Positions 1 to 5,955 of a stretch of DNA of 8,634 bases are shown here, piece after piece. Origin of the DNA: DAOTVD01 sp034437075 (GTDB taxonomy: Bacteria; Chloroflexota; Anaerolineae; Aggregatilineales; J027); the NCBI GenBank assembly GCA_034437075.1, contig DAOTVD010000422.1, positions 1 through 8,634 on the forward strand. Direction: 5' to 3'. Every line of letters begins with the position of its first letter. The first letter of the stretch is position 1. The notes under the pieces are model-generated. The model ran no database searches. It worked only from the letters and a program-made list of their open reading frames with translations, and was not told the DNA's origin. The translations under genes and the position numbers were made by a program.

Positions 1-195
1 ACCCCGTATCGTTGTCATGATCCGCAGTTCAGCGTGCTTGATCTCAAAGCACGCTTTCGCGCCCGGCGTTACCTCTCCGAAACAATTAATTTACTTCCGC
101 ACCCGCCCGATCCGCATTTAATTTCTCGCATTTGGCAGCGATTAGCGGCTTTGGGCGGCATACGAACTGTCGGCGACGACTCAAAAGCTGCCTAA
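1..195 (+). CDS. C-terminal end of an unrecognised protein, possibly a transposase
   Basis: An open frame enters from the left edge and stops at TAA 193-195, giving 64 residues with no start in the window. The peptide is basic and has a run LDLKARFRARRYLSE, then a proline-rich patch and a final segment ISRIWQRLAALGGIR. Codon use is more AT-rich than in the genes further right (att aat tta ctt), which suggests acquired DNA. The tail is followed by about 75 bases without coding sense, then by a broken WD40 frame on the other strand. That context would fit the 3' end of an insertion sequence that landed in a WD40 gene. I do not recognise a catalytic motif, because only the tail is present. The transposase idea is a guess from context and general resemblance. 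An ordinary hypothetical protein is equally possible. Confidence 0.45.
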   Translation, partial: TPYRCHDPQFSVLDLKARFRARRYLSETINLLPHPPDPHLISRIWQRLAALGGIRTVGDDSKAA

Positions 196-221
196 TTGGC
201 GAAGGTATTGATACTGACGAA

Positions 222-428
222 TTACGTTCTTTGATGACCGAGAATTTCCAAATTTTGAACTCGGTTTAGTATAATGTCGCCGACCCAGTCGTTATGCGCC
301 TCGGAAGATGCCAACAAGGCCCCTGTGGCTACATTAAAGACGTAAACGCCCTGGCTGCTGCTGTAGGCCAAGAGCGTATTATCCGGGCTGAAAGCAAGGT
401 CTTGGGGTCTCGGAAACGCTTGAAAGGG
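222..428 (-). pseudogene. Remnant of a WD40-repeat protein gene
   Basis: Read on the minus strand, the frame bounded by TGA (431-429) and TAA (224-222) encodes a typical WD40 blade. It contains DLAFSPDNTLLA, then GVYVFNVATGALLA and EAHNDWVGDI. This matches the family pattern in which a beta strand with FSPDG is followed by a V-W-D-ATG-type strand and an H-D turn. Recognisable homology covers about 276-401. Below 276 the frame turns into unrelated sequence and stops. Above 401 there is no start codon before the in-frame stop. So only one blade of what is normally a multi-blade propeller survives. The left junction lies next to the AT-rich DNA carrying the truncated left-edge gene, so insertion followed by decay is the simplest reading. 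It is not expected to make a functional product. Confidence 0.6.
237..265. repeat. Small imperfect hairpin after the truncated gene
   Basis: ACCGAG (237-242) is the reverse complement of CTCGGT (260-265). Inside it AATTT (243-247) mirrors AAATT (250-254). The structure starts 41 bases after the stop of the left-edge gene. No T-run follows, so it is a poor intrinsic terminator. It could equally be the end structure of an insertion sequence. A TATAAT lies just beyond, at 270-275. Confidence 0.35.
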
Positions 429-486
429 TCAACAGGGCGAAGTCTACCTCACTTCACATTTTTTGCAACAAAACCCCAATTTTTCC

Positions 487-619
487 CCCTCACCCCCTTA
501 ATCCCCCTCTCCCAAACGCCGCTTTGCGGCTGGTAGAGGGGGAAAACGACCCGAAACCGACACTTTTTGCCCCTCTCCCAAACGGGCTTTCAGCCCTGGG
601 AGAGGGGTTGGGGTGAGGG
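487..619. repeat. Double-hairpin repeat element with C-rich/G-rich ends
   Basis: The ends are a perfect 10-bp inverted repeat, CCCTCACCCC (487-496) against GGGGTGAGGG (610-619). Between them lie two separate hairpins. The first pairs CCCCCTCT (503-510) with AGAGGGGG (535-542) and has an inner stem GCCGC-TTT-GCGGC (518-530). The second pairs CCCCTCTCCCA (570-580) perfectly with TGGGAGAGGGG (597-607) and has an inner stem GGGCT-TTC-AGCCC (584-596). The two hairpins have almost the same outer arms but different inner arms. No T-run follows either hairpin on either strand, so terminator function is not evident. Interspersed repeats of this CCCTCACCCC...CTCTCCC kind are scattered through many bacterial genomes. 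Short proline-rich frames read through it are artefacts. Confidence 0.75.
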
Positions 620-762
620 CTGAGTAGTTACTGGCTCCCAAACTAACCCAGTATGCAATGCACCCAAAGAGCCAAAAAGTCTGCCGAGCCTCAATTGGAT
701 GCAATTGCCCTGGGGCCTGCCCCCTACGGCTTGACCGCTTTTTGATGCGATGCCCTGCGAGC
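620..762. other. Non-coding stretch between repeat element and secreted-protein gene
   Basis: I see no gene here. Together with 429-619 it makes a gap of about 330 bases. It contains a tandem CAATTG-GATG-CAATTG palindrome (692-707) and a GC-rich self-complementary patch near 710-723, but no stem followed by a T-run that would clearly terminate the minus-strand operon ending at 763. Short minus-strand frames across 498-784 have no family resemblance and no ribosome binding site. Confidence 0.5.
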
Positions 763-2319
763 CTAATCCAGCGACCAGGCCCATATATTATCGAAGCGAC
801 AACGGGCCGGGGTGGCGGTTTCGAGTACCATCATTAGCGAGACACCCCCCGCGCGGCGCTCGACAGGTGCGATACCCAAGCGCACATTATTCGCGAAAAG
901 CGTCGCTTGCTCGCCTTCCACGATGACCAGCAACTGATTGGGCACATCCGCGCCCGTATATAACCATGGCGATGCCTGCGCCAGGGCGGGCGGGGCGAGC
1001 GTGTCCTCGGCCACCGTCAACAGATAGGCTTCGCCCGCTGTGTTCAGCATCGCCGCGCTGAAATCCCCGCTGGGGACGGTGCGAAAGGCGACCCCGCAGG
1101 CCGCGCCGTGTGCCTCCGCACGGATGCGCAGCGTAAAGGACAAGACGACATCGGCTACGCCCTCGCCCAGGCCCAACGGTAATGCGCTGAAGCCCGTGGC
1201 GCTGGTTTGTAGCACGGCGTCCGGCTGGCTGAACAACAATTCGCCGGGCCGCTCGCTCTGGACGAAGCCACGCGCGCGCAATTCCTCTACACGCGCCCGG
1301 GGCACCAAGCTATCCGTCTGGAGTTGATCGGCGGCTGGGGCGGGGGGCAGTGCATCGGCGGGCTGGGCGGCGATGCCGTAATAGGGCGCGCTGGCATACG
1401 GCGCGCTCAGGCTCAGCGCGGCTGTATTCGCGGGCAGCGCCACGACACGCAACGCGCCCGCGCTGCTAAAGAAGTTGAACCATTCCGGCAGATCGCCCGC
1501 GTCCAGGCTTAGGGCGCGTTCGCCATCAATGCGCAGCAGCAGCGTTCGCGAGGCCAGGATGATTTCATAGGCGCCGGGGGTCAGGGGTGTATCGACATCG
1601 GCCAGCACCGCTTCATAGACTGAAACAACTTCGGGAGCGAGGTCAGCGGCGTTCGGTTCGGCGGTGCTCTGGGTTTCTAAGGCCGTGGTGCGTTGCAGGG
1701 TCGCGCCGGTTGCGCCCAACACCAGCAGCCAACTCCCCACACCATTCCCTGCGCGAGATTGCATCTGCACGCCCAGGCGATCCCCCGCCGCGAAGTCTGC
1801 ATCCACGCCCAAGCGCACGCGGATGGGCGCGCGGCGCGCGTCCAGGTTATCGGCTAGGGTATAGGCCTCGCCGGGGCGCAGGGTCACGCTCGGCGGGATG
1901 GGCAATGGCGCCAGCGCCAAGCTATGGTTATCGCCCAGGGCCAGCAGGCGCACCTGCCCCACACCCGCCCCGCGCCGCGTGACGACCAAGGTATAGGTGC
2001 CGTCGGCGGGCGCGCGCCAACCTTCGATGCGCGCGGTGGGGCTGCGGTCGATTTGGTCATCGTTGGCGGCGAGTTCGTCCCCCTGCGGCCCCAGGATGCG
2101 CAAGACGGGGTCTAGCCCCGCCACCAAAGGTGCCGCGCTGAACGACCAGGTTGCCCCGGCCTCGGCCCGAAAGCGGAATTCTGCCGCCGGGGTCGTGTCA
2201 TCCAGCCGCAGGATGGTTTGGGTATAGGGGAGGAGGTCGTTAGCGGCGGGTTGCGCGCCCACGAGGGCCGCCAGGGCCAGCCAACAGCCGCAGATGAGCA
2301 TCGCGTAGCGCCGGATCAT
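763..2319 (-). CDS. Secreted multi-domain beta-sandwich protein (prepeptidase-like plus concanavalin-like domains)
   Basis: The 518-residue product starts with a signal peptide: RR at residues 3-4, a hydrophobic core to about residue 21, and a likely cleavage after VGA near 22. It should be exported. Residues about 29-128 resemble the bacterial prepeptidase C-terminal (PPC) beta-sandwich: GATWSFSA, then DPVLRILGPQGDELAANDD, then TYTLVVTR. Residues about 140-275 look like a second beta-rich domain (LRPGEAYTL ... GAYEIILAS). The last 180 residues resemble the concanavalin/laminin-type fold seen in many Chloroflexota surface proteins, with CGVAFR, LFANNVRLG and a closing CRFDNIWAW. No catalytic motif is visible, so binding or surface display is more likely than catalysis. 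The ATG overlaps the TGA of the upstream glycosylase gene (ATGA), so translation is probably coupled. There is no strong ribosome binding site of its own. Domain calls are by eye. Confidence 0.8.
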   Translation of the reverse strand: MIRRYAMLICGCWLALAALVGAQPAANDLLPYTQTILRLDDTTPAAEFRFRAEAGATWSFSAAPLVAGLDPVLRILGPQGDELAANDDQIDRSPTARIEGWRAPADGTYTLVVTRRGAGVGQVRLLALGDNHSLALAPLPIPPSVTLRPGEAYTLADNLDARRAPIRVRLGVDADFAAGDRLGVQMQSRAGNGVGSWLLVLGATGATLQRTTALETQSTAEPNAADLAPEVVSVYEAVLADVDTPLTPGAYEIILASRTLLLRIDGERALSLDAGDLPEWFNFFSSAGALRVVALPANTAALSLSAPYASAPYYGIAAQPADALPPAPAADQLQTDSLVPRARVEELRARGFVQSERPGELLFSQPDAVLQTSATGFSALPLGLGEGVADVVLSFTLRIRAEAHGAACGVAFRTVPSGDFSAAMLNTAGEAYLLTVAEDTLAPPALAQASPWLYTGADVPNQLLVIVEGEQATLFANNVRLGIAPVERRAGGVSLMMVLETATPARCRFDNIWAWSLD

Positions 2320-2924
2320 AGGTTGTACTCGGCCCGAATATGCCGCAAATGGCCGATGGCGTCGTCGATGAGCGCTTGATTGGCGGCTTGCATGTGCCAG
2401 GTGCTAGCGCCGCTGGGGTGTGGCAAGGGCACGATATGCACGCCGCCGACCGTTTTGGTCGTGCCGATGATGGCCTTCAAGGGCTGTTTGACGTTGTAAT
2501 AGAGCCCGATGGCCAGCTTACCCACGGGGATAATCAATTTTAGATCGAGCAGGGCCAATTCGGCGGCGCGCCACTCGGCGCAGAGGTCTTGTTCTTCGCG
2601 GGTGGGCACCCGGTCGCCGCGCCCGCTGGCGTGCTTGCCGGGGTAACAGCGCGTCACGCTGGCCATATAATGCCGCGCGCGAAAATCGTCCTCGGCCCAG
2701 CCGGCCTGGGCCAGCCATTTGAATAAGCGCGTGCCAGAGGTGAAATTGAATGGGCGCTGATGGGTCATTTCGGTATAGCCGGGCGCCTGGCCGATAATCA
2801 TGGCTTGGGCGGTGGCGGGGCCGGAGAATATCGGCGGTTCGCCCACCGGATAGCCCGCCTCCGCGCAGCGCCGACAGGCCCGGATGCGCTCTTGCAAGGC
2901 CGCTAATGTCGCGTGTTGTGGCAT
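2316..2924 (-). CDS. Uracil-DNA glycosylase superfamily protein with probable 4Fe-4S cluster
   Basis: With the ATG at 2924 the product is 202 residues, a normal size for family 4/5 uracil-DNA glycosylases, which remove uracil from DNA to start base-excision repair. Four cysteines, CxxC at 17/20 plus C93 and C115, match the iron-sulfur ligands of those families. Motif 1 is GQAPGYTE (45-52) and motif 2 is PHPSG (168-172). Classical family 4 enzymes have GEAPG or GEGPG with a functional Glu at the second position. Here it is Gln46, and the nearest acidic residue is Glu52, so this may be a distinct clade. An in-frame ATG at 2942 (six residues longer) is possible. The open frame runs up to 3038, but the residues before 2942 look non-conserved and would overlap the tilS promoter area. 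The gene is followed by the secreted-protein gene through an ATGA overlap. The gene pair makes no obvious functional sense. Confidence 0.85.
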   Translation of the reverse strand: MPQHATLAALQERIRACRRCAEAGYPVGEPPIFSGPATAQAMIIGQAPGYTEMTHQRPFNFTSGTRLFKWLAQAGWAEDDFRARHYMASVTRCYPGKHASGRGDRVPTREEQDLCAEWRAAELALLDLKLIIPVGKLAIGLYYNVKQPLKAIIGTTKTVGGVHIVPLPHPSGASTWHMQAANQALIDDAIGHLRHIRAEYNL

Positions 2925-2963
2925 AGGGTCTTTCGATCTCATCCAATTGTCAGGATGCGCCTT

Positions 2964-2993
2964 ATTGTAACCCAGCGCGGATTGATACGTCAG
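2964..2993 (-). promoter_or_regulatory. Candidate promoter for the glycosylase operon
   Basis: On the minus strand, CTGACG (2993-2988) and TACAAT (2969-2964) are separated by 18 bases. This resembles a sigma-70 promoter: five of six bases match in the -10 and four of six in the -35. Transcription would begin near 2957, just before the ATG candidates at 2942 and 2924. Support is by eye only. Confidence 0.35.
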
Positions 2994-3039
2994 CCCTGCG
3001 CCCCCTGCCGAATCCATAGGAGGCCCACGCCCAAGCACG

Positions 3040-3047
3040 GTATAATG
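3040..3047 (+). promoter_or_regulatory. Extended -10 box of the tilS promoter
   Basis: GTATAATG contains a consensus TATAAT (3041-3046), 33 bases before the tilS ATG. No good -35 box lies 16-18 bases upstream. Transcription would start near 3053, leaving a leader of about 27 bases with the AAGGA ribosome binding site at 3066-3070. The divergent glycosylase promoter lies about 50 bases to the left. Confidence 0.45.
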
Positions 3048-3079
3048 TAATTAGCGGAGCCACACAAGGATGGGATGTC

Positions 3080-4594
3080 ATGACTGTAACCGAGATTGTA
3101 CGGCACACGTTGCGGACTTTGGCCGAAGACTTGCAGGATGAACTGATTCTCGTCGGTGTTTCAGGCGGGGTTGATTCGCTGGTCTTGCTGACCACATTAG
3201 AAGCCCTGATGGACGAATTCGGCTATGATCTGCACGTCGCCAGCTATGACCACGGCCTGCGCGGCGAAGAAAGCCGCGCCGATGCGGATTTTGTGCGTCA
3301 GATCGCCCAAGCACGCGGCTTGCCCGTCACGCTCGGCGCGGAGGATGTCGCGGGGTTGGCGCGCGCTCAAAAGCTGAATCTGGAAGAAGCCGCCCGCCAG
3401 GCGCGCTATACCTTTTTGCTAGAAACCGCCATCAGCGAAGGCGCCGGCATTATCGCCGTGGGGCATCACCGCGATGACCAGATCGAAACCGTGCTGATGC
3501 ATCTCATTCGCGGCACGGGCCTCAGCGGCCTGCGGGGTATGGAACCTTTCGCGCCGCTTTCGCCAGCCCATTTGCGCAATGATGTGTCTGACCGTTTGCT
3601 GGATGACTTGGAAATGGAAGATGTCTATCTCTTGCGGCCTTTGCTGGGGGTGCCGCGTGCGCAGATCGAAGCCCACGCCGCCGAGATGGGCATCTTGGCC
3701 CGCGAAGACCCCACCAACGCCGATACGCGCTATTTTCGTAATCAACTGCGCCACGAAATGATTCCCCTTATCAAAGAGTTGAATCCCCACGGCCCCGCCG
3801 CTATCGCGCGCTTGGCCGAGATCGTGCGCGGCGACTTGGAAATCATCCATGAGGCCGTGGTGAGCACCGTGGCGCGCATCGTGGATTGGGGCGAAACACC
3901 CGGCGGGGAGGTCGCGTTCATCGACCGCCACGAATTTAAGCGCCTCTCCCTCGGTATGCAGCGGCAGGTCTTGCGTCATATCGTGTTTGATCTGGTGCCG
4001 GATTTACGCGATTTAGCTCATAAACAAGTGGATGAAGCCATCGAGATGATCGAAAGCGGCGGCACAGGGCAGCGGCTCAGCCTGCCGGGCGATACCGTCT
4101 TATGGATCGGGTATGATGATTGCACGCTCTCGGCAGGTGGCGAAATGCCGTTTCCGCGCCACATCCCGCATATGGACCCCCGGCGCGTGGTGCCGCTGAA
4201 CATCACCAGCGAACACGAGATCGACCCCGGCGTGCGTTTTTATTCCTATTGGGTGGTGGAAGGCCGCTCGCTGGAAGTCCTACGCGATGATCTGCTCGAA
4301 GCCACGCTGAGCATCCCCGCCGATGCCGAATTGACCCTGCGCACCCGCCGCCCCGGCGACCGCTTTTGTCCGCTGGGGATGCATGGCCGCACCCAGAAGC
4401 TCTCCGACACGATGACCAACCTCAAGATTCCGCGCCCCTTGCGCGACCGTGTGCCGCTGTTGTTGGTGAATGACGAAATCGCGTGGTTTGTGGCGCCCAC
4501 CGCCCAGGGCTTACGCGGGCGCATCAGCCAGCAGTACGCCGTTTCTGCCGAGAGCCATTCGGTGTTGCGCGTCCGCTGGGAGCTATCGCCGTAG
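3080..4594 (+). CDS. tilS: tRNA(Ile)-lysidine synthetase TilS
   Basis: TilS uses ATP to attach lysine to C34 of the CAU-anticodon tRNA-Ile, so that it reads AUA and accepts isoleucine. It acts in the cytoplasm and is normally essential. The 504-residue product has the PP-loop SGGVDS (28-33), YDHGLRGEES (56-65), GHHRDDQIET (128-137), RPLLGVPR (186-193) and the DPTN...FRNQLRHEMIP region (210-229). The C-terminal TilS domain starts near 421 with RRPGDRF, then KLSD and KIPRPLRDRVPLL. The length fits the long, two-domain form. Residues about 156-184 are an extra acidic stretch before RPLL, longer than I expect in this family. The start is supported by AAGGA nine bases upstream. The 3' end overlaps the femX-like gene on the other strand by 12 bp. 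Confidence 0.95.
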   Translation: MTVTEIVRHTLRTLAEDLQDELILVGVSGGVDSLVLLTTLEALMDEFGYDLHVASYDHGLRGEESRADADFVRQIAQARGLPVTLGAEDVAGLARAQKLNLEEAARQARYTFLLETAISEGAGIIAVGHHRDDQIETVLMHLIRGTGLSGLRGMEPFAPLSPAHLRNDVSDRLLDDLEMEDVYLLRPLLGVPRAQIEAHAAEMGILAREDPTNADTRYFRNQLRHEMIPLIKELNPHGPAAIARLAEIVRGDLEIIHEAVVSTVARIVDWGETPGGEVAFIDRHEFKRLSLGMQRQVLRHIVFDLVPDLRDLAHKQVDEAIEMIESGGTGQRLSLPGDTVLWIGYDDCTLSAGGEMPFPRHIPHMDPRRVVPLNITSEHEIDPGVRFYSYWVVEGRSLEVLRDDLLEATLSIPADAELTLRTRRPGDRFCPLGMHGRTQKLSDTMTNLKIPRPLRDRVPLLLVNDEIAWFVAPTAQGLRGRISQQYAVSAESHSVLRVRWELSP

Positions 4595-5626
4595 CCAACG
4601 CCGGGCGCGTAGCCCAACATTATAAGCCGTATACGCCAGCGGGGTATAACCCGCGTACCAGGCGCCGACCGTGCGCCGCACAGCGCCGCCCCAACCCCGT
4701 TTGAAACGATACACCCCCCACAGCCCATCCGAGCGCGTTTCGAACTCGTCTTCCAGCGTTGCGGGGGCGGCATCCGGCACACCGACCATGTCATACGTCC
4801 GGCAGCCGTGCGCCAAGGCCCATTGCACCCCGGCCCATTGCACGCCGAAGGCCGCGCGTTTCTCGCGCTGAGCATCCCGCGAGGCACCGTAAAGATACCA
4901 CGCACCCGTCCCGCATTTGAAGACGAACACGCCCGCCAGGTCTTCGCCTTCCGCGCTGGCCAGGAGCAGCGCCGCAGCGCCGCTCGGCACAAAAAGCTCA
5001 TAGGCTTTTTCGTAATATTCCGGCGCGTGGACGCCAAATGCTTGACGGTCGCCTGTGGCGCCCAGCATGGCGTTAAAGCTGGCGAGGTCGGCGCGCGTGG
5101 CCTCGCGGATCGTTACCCCGGCTTTTTCGGCTTTGCGGATGTTGCGGCGCGTGCCCTGGTTCATGCGCTTGAGGATCGCGGCTTCGTCGTCCAGGGTCAG
5201 CAAGATGGTATTCGGGGGCTGGATGGTGTGCGGCGAAGGGCTTAAGCCCGCCGCGCGCAGGGTCGCCTGCGGCACATCGAAGCCCGGTTCAAAGAGGGTG
5301 AAGCCCGCGCCGTGCGCTTGGGCGGCGCGGTGCAAGGCGTCCATCAGCACGTCAATATGTTCAGCTTGCGCCCAATCCACGACCGGGCCAAAGGGCACAT
5401 AAGCCAGTTTGCCCAGCGGCCAGCGCCGCAGCAACATCTGCGCGCCCGCGACTAGCGCGCCAGTGTTCAGGTCTTCTAATGCCACCCGGGCGGGTTGCCA
5501 GCCGAACGCGGCCTTGAGTTCCCCCCAAGCGGATATTTGCAGCAAGTGCCCGCGCGGATGAGCCGCCACGAAGGCATCCCAACGCGCGGCTTGTGGCTCG
5601 ATGACTTGTAAGCTTGTGCGCGTCAT
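4583..5626 (-). CDS. FemX/FemAB-like peptidoglycan bridge aminoacyltransferase
   Basis: The family consists of paired GNAT-fold enzymes that transfer amino acids from aminoacyl-tRNA to the lipid II or peptidoglycan stem peptide. The 347 residues match its usual length. Visible signatures are LLQISAWGELKAAFGW (28-43), YVPFGPVVDW (76-85), RNIRKAEKAGVTI (161-173), an AYELFVPSG segment (208-216), YLYGAS (244-249), YDMVGVPD (278-285) and the closing GVYRFKRGWGG (304-314). No signal peptide or membrane span is visible, as expected for a cytoplasmic enzyme. Its ATG overlaps the TGA of an 18-codon frame (ATGA), and no strong ribosome binding site precedes it, so coupled translation is likely. A related role, such as aminoacyl transfer to another acceptor, cannot be excluded. 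The gene converges on tilS, with both TAG stops lying within a 12-bp overlap. Confidence 0.88.
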   Translation of the reverse strand: MTRTSLQVIEPQAARWDAFVAAHPRGHLLQISAWGELKAAFGWQPARVALEDLNTGALVAGAQMLLRRWPLGKLAYVPFGPVVDWAQAEHIDVLMDALHRAAQAHGAGFTLFEPGFDVPQATLRAAGLSPSPHTIQPPNTILLTLDDEAAILKRMNQGTRRNIRKAEKAGVTIREATRADLASFNAMLGATGDRQAFGVHAPEYYEKAYELFVPSGAAALLLASAEGEDLAGVFVFKCGTGAWYLYGASRDAQREKRAAFGVQWAGVQWALAHGCRTYDMVGVPDAAPATLEDEFETRSDGLWGVYRFKRGWGGAVRRTVGAWYAGYTPLAYTAYNVGLRARRWLRR

Positions 5627-5679
5627 GCTAAGTCAGATGCCTGGGCCGCCAATGGTGTGACGATATGCGAATCAGTCAT
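5623..5679 (-). CDS. Candidate 18-residue leader ORF coupled to the FemX-like gene
   Basis: ATG (5679-5677) opens an 18-codon frame, MTDSHIVTPLAAQASDLA. Its TGA (5625-5623) overlaps the ATG of the FemX-like gene in an ATGA junction. A TATACT -10-like box (5691-5686) ends six bases before the ATG, the spacing expected if transcription starts at or next to the ATG, giving a leaderless message. The peptide has no run of a single amino acid that would suggest classical attenuation. Its role may be to bring ribosomes to the downstream start. The frame is open far upstream, but there it only shadows the plus-strand genes. Chance remains possible because the frame is short. Confidence 0.4.
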   Translation of the reverse strand: MTDSHIVTPLAAQASDLA

Positions 5680-5685
5680 GGCCTC

Positions 5686-5691
5686 AGTATA
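5686..5691 (-). promoter_or_regulatory. Candidate -10 box for the FemX-like operon
   Basis: Minus-strand TATACT lies six bases before the ATG of the 18-codon frame. A weak TAGTTA sits 17 bases further upstream, inside the inverted-repeat element. If this is the promoter, the message is leaderless or nearly so. Confidence 0.4.
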
Positions 5692-5868
5692 AGGCTTTTC
5701 CAAGTATTTAACTATGCCGCTTGCTTTTGTCGAAAAGGATACCGGCTTGATTTTACCCCCCTCTAGCTCCCCCCGAATTCGGGGGGAGAACTTACTCGTG
5801 CGCATAATAGCCCCTCCCTGAATTCGGGGAGGGGCTGGGGAGGGGTAATTATTTTTCTGGAAAAGCCT
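5692..5868. repeat. MITE-like 177-bp element with 11-bp terminal inverted repeats
   Basis: AGGCTTTTCCA (5692-5702) and TGGAAAAGCCT (5858-5868) are perfect reverse complements bounding 177 bases. The element carries no protein gene. Its interior is more AT-rich on the left (5703-5752) and holds the C/G-rich double hairpin on the right. A further small stem, CTTTT-GTCG-AAAAG, lies around 5724-5737. Flanking bases (TA on the left, AA on the right) do not form a clear target duplication, so mobility is unproven. It sits exactly between two divergent promoters. Confidence 0.5.
5753..5848. repeat. Double-hairpin repeat with GAATTC-centred palindromes
   Basis: The outer ends TTACCCC (5753-5759) and GGGGTAA (5842-5848) mirror each other. 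Inside are two palindromes centred on GAATTC. The first, 5767-5788, is a perfect 22-bp palindrome (CTCCCCCC-GAATTC-GGGGGGAG). The second, 5810-5835, is a 26-bp palindrome with a single T/G mismatch pair at 5819/5826. About 21 bases separate them. The layout parallels the element at 487-619: C/G-rich outer ends and two tandem hairpins. No T-run suggests termination. Confidence 0.7.
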
Positions 5869-5920
5869 AACCTTAAGCGTCATCCGGCGCCAAGCGCCCG
5901 CGTATGGGCCAGCGCTACGG

Positions 5921-5949
5921 TTGCGCGAAACCCCGATTTCCTGCACAAT
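5921..5949 (+). promoter_or_regulatory. Weak candidate promoter of the deiodinase-like gene
   Basis: TTGCGC (5921-5926) and CACAAT (5944-5949) are 17 bases apart, and CACAAT ends six bases before the ATG at 5956. No ribosome binding site precedes that ATG, so a leaderless transcript is the best fit. The match to consensus is modest. Confidence 0.3.
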
Positions 5950-5955
5950 CACAAC

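Noticed and set aside
270..275. TATAAT on the plus strand as a promoter
   Set aside because: No -35 box at suitable spacing and no gene downstream on that strand.
294..536. Plus-strand frame of 80 codons
   Set aside because: It is the opposite strand of the WD40 remnant and runs into the repeat element, giving PLTPLIPLSQT-type repeat translation.
692..707. CAATTG-GATG-CAATTG palindrome as a terminator
   Set aside because: The stem is short and AT-rich with no following T-run. It is 55 bases beyond the stop of the minus-strand gene.
498..784. Short minus-strand frames with LTPTPLPG-like text
   Set aside because: These are translations of the interspersed repeat, common artefacts in genomes with this element.
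3419..3979. Minus-strand frame of 186 codons within tilS
   Set aside because: It is antisense to catalytic TilS motifs, shows no recognisable domain, and has His/Gln/Arg-rich shadow composition.
4246..5037. Long minus-strand frame of 263 codons
   Set aside because: It overlaps tilS and the FemX-like gene in another frame and is low-complexity Arg/Ser/Pro text. It is a GC-rich shadow.
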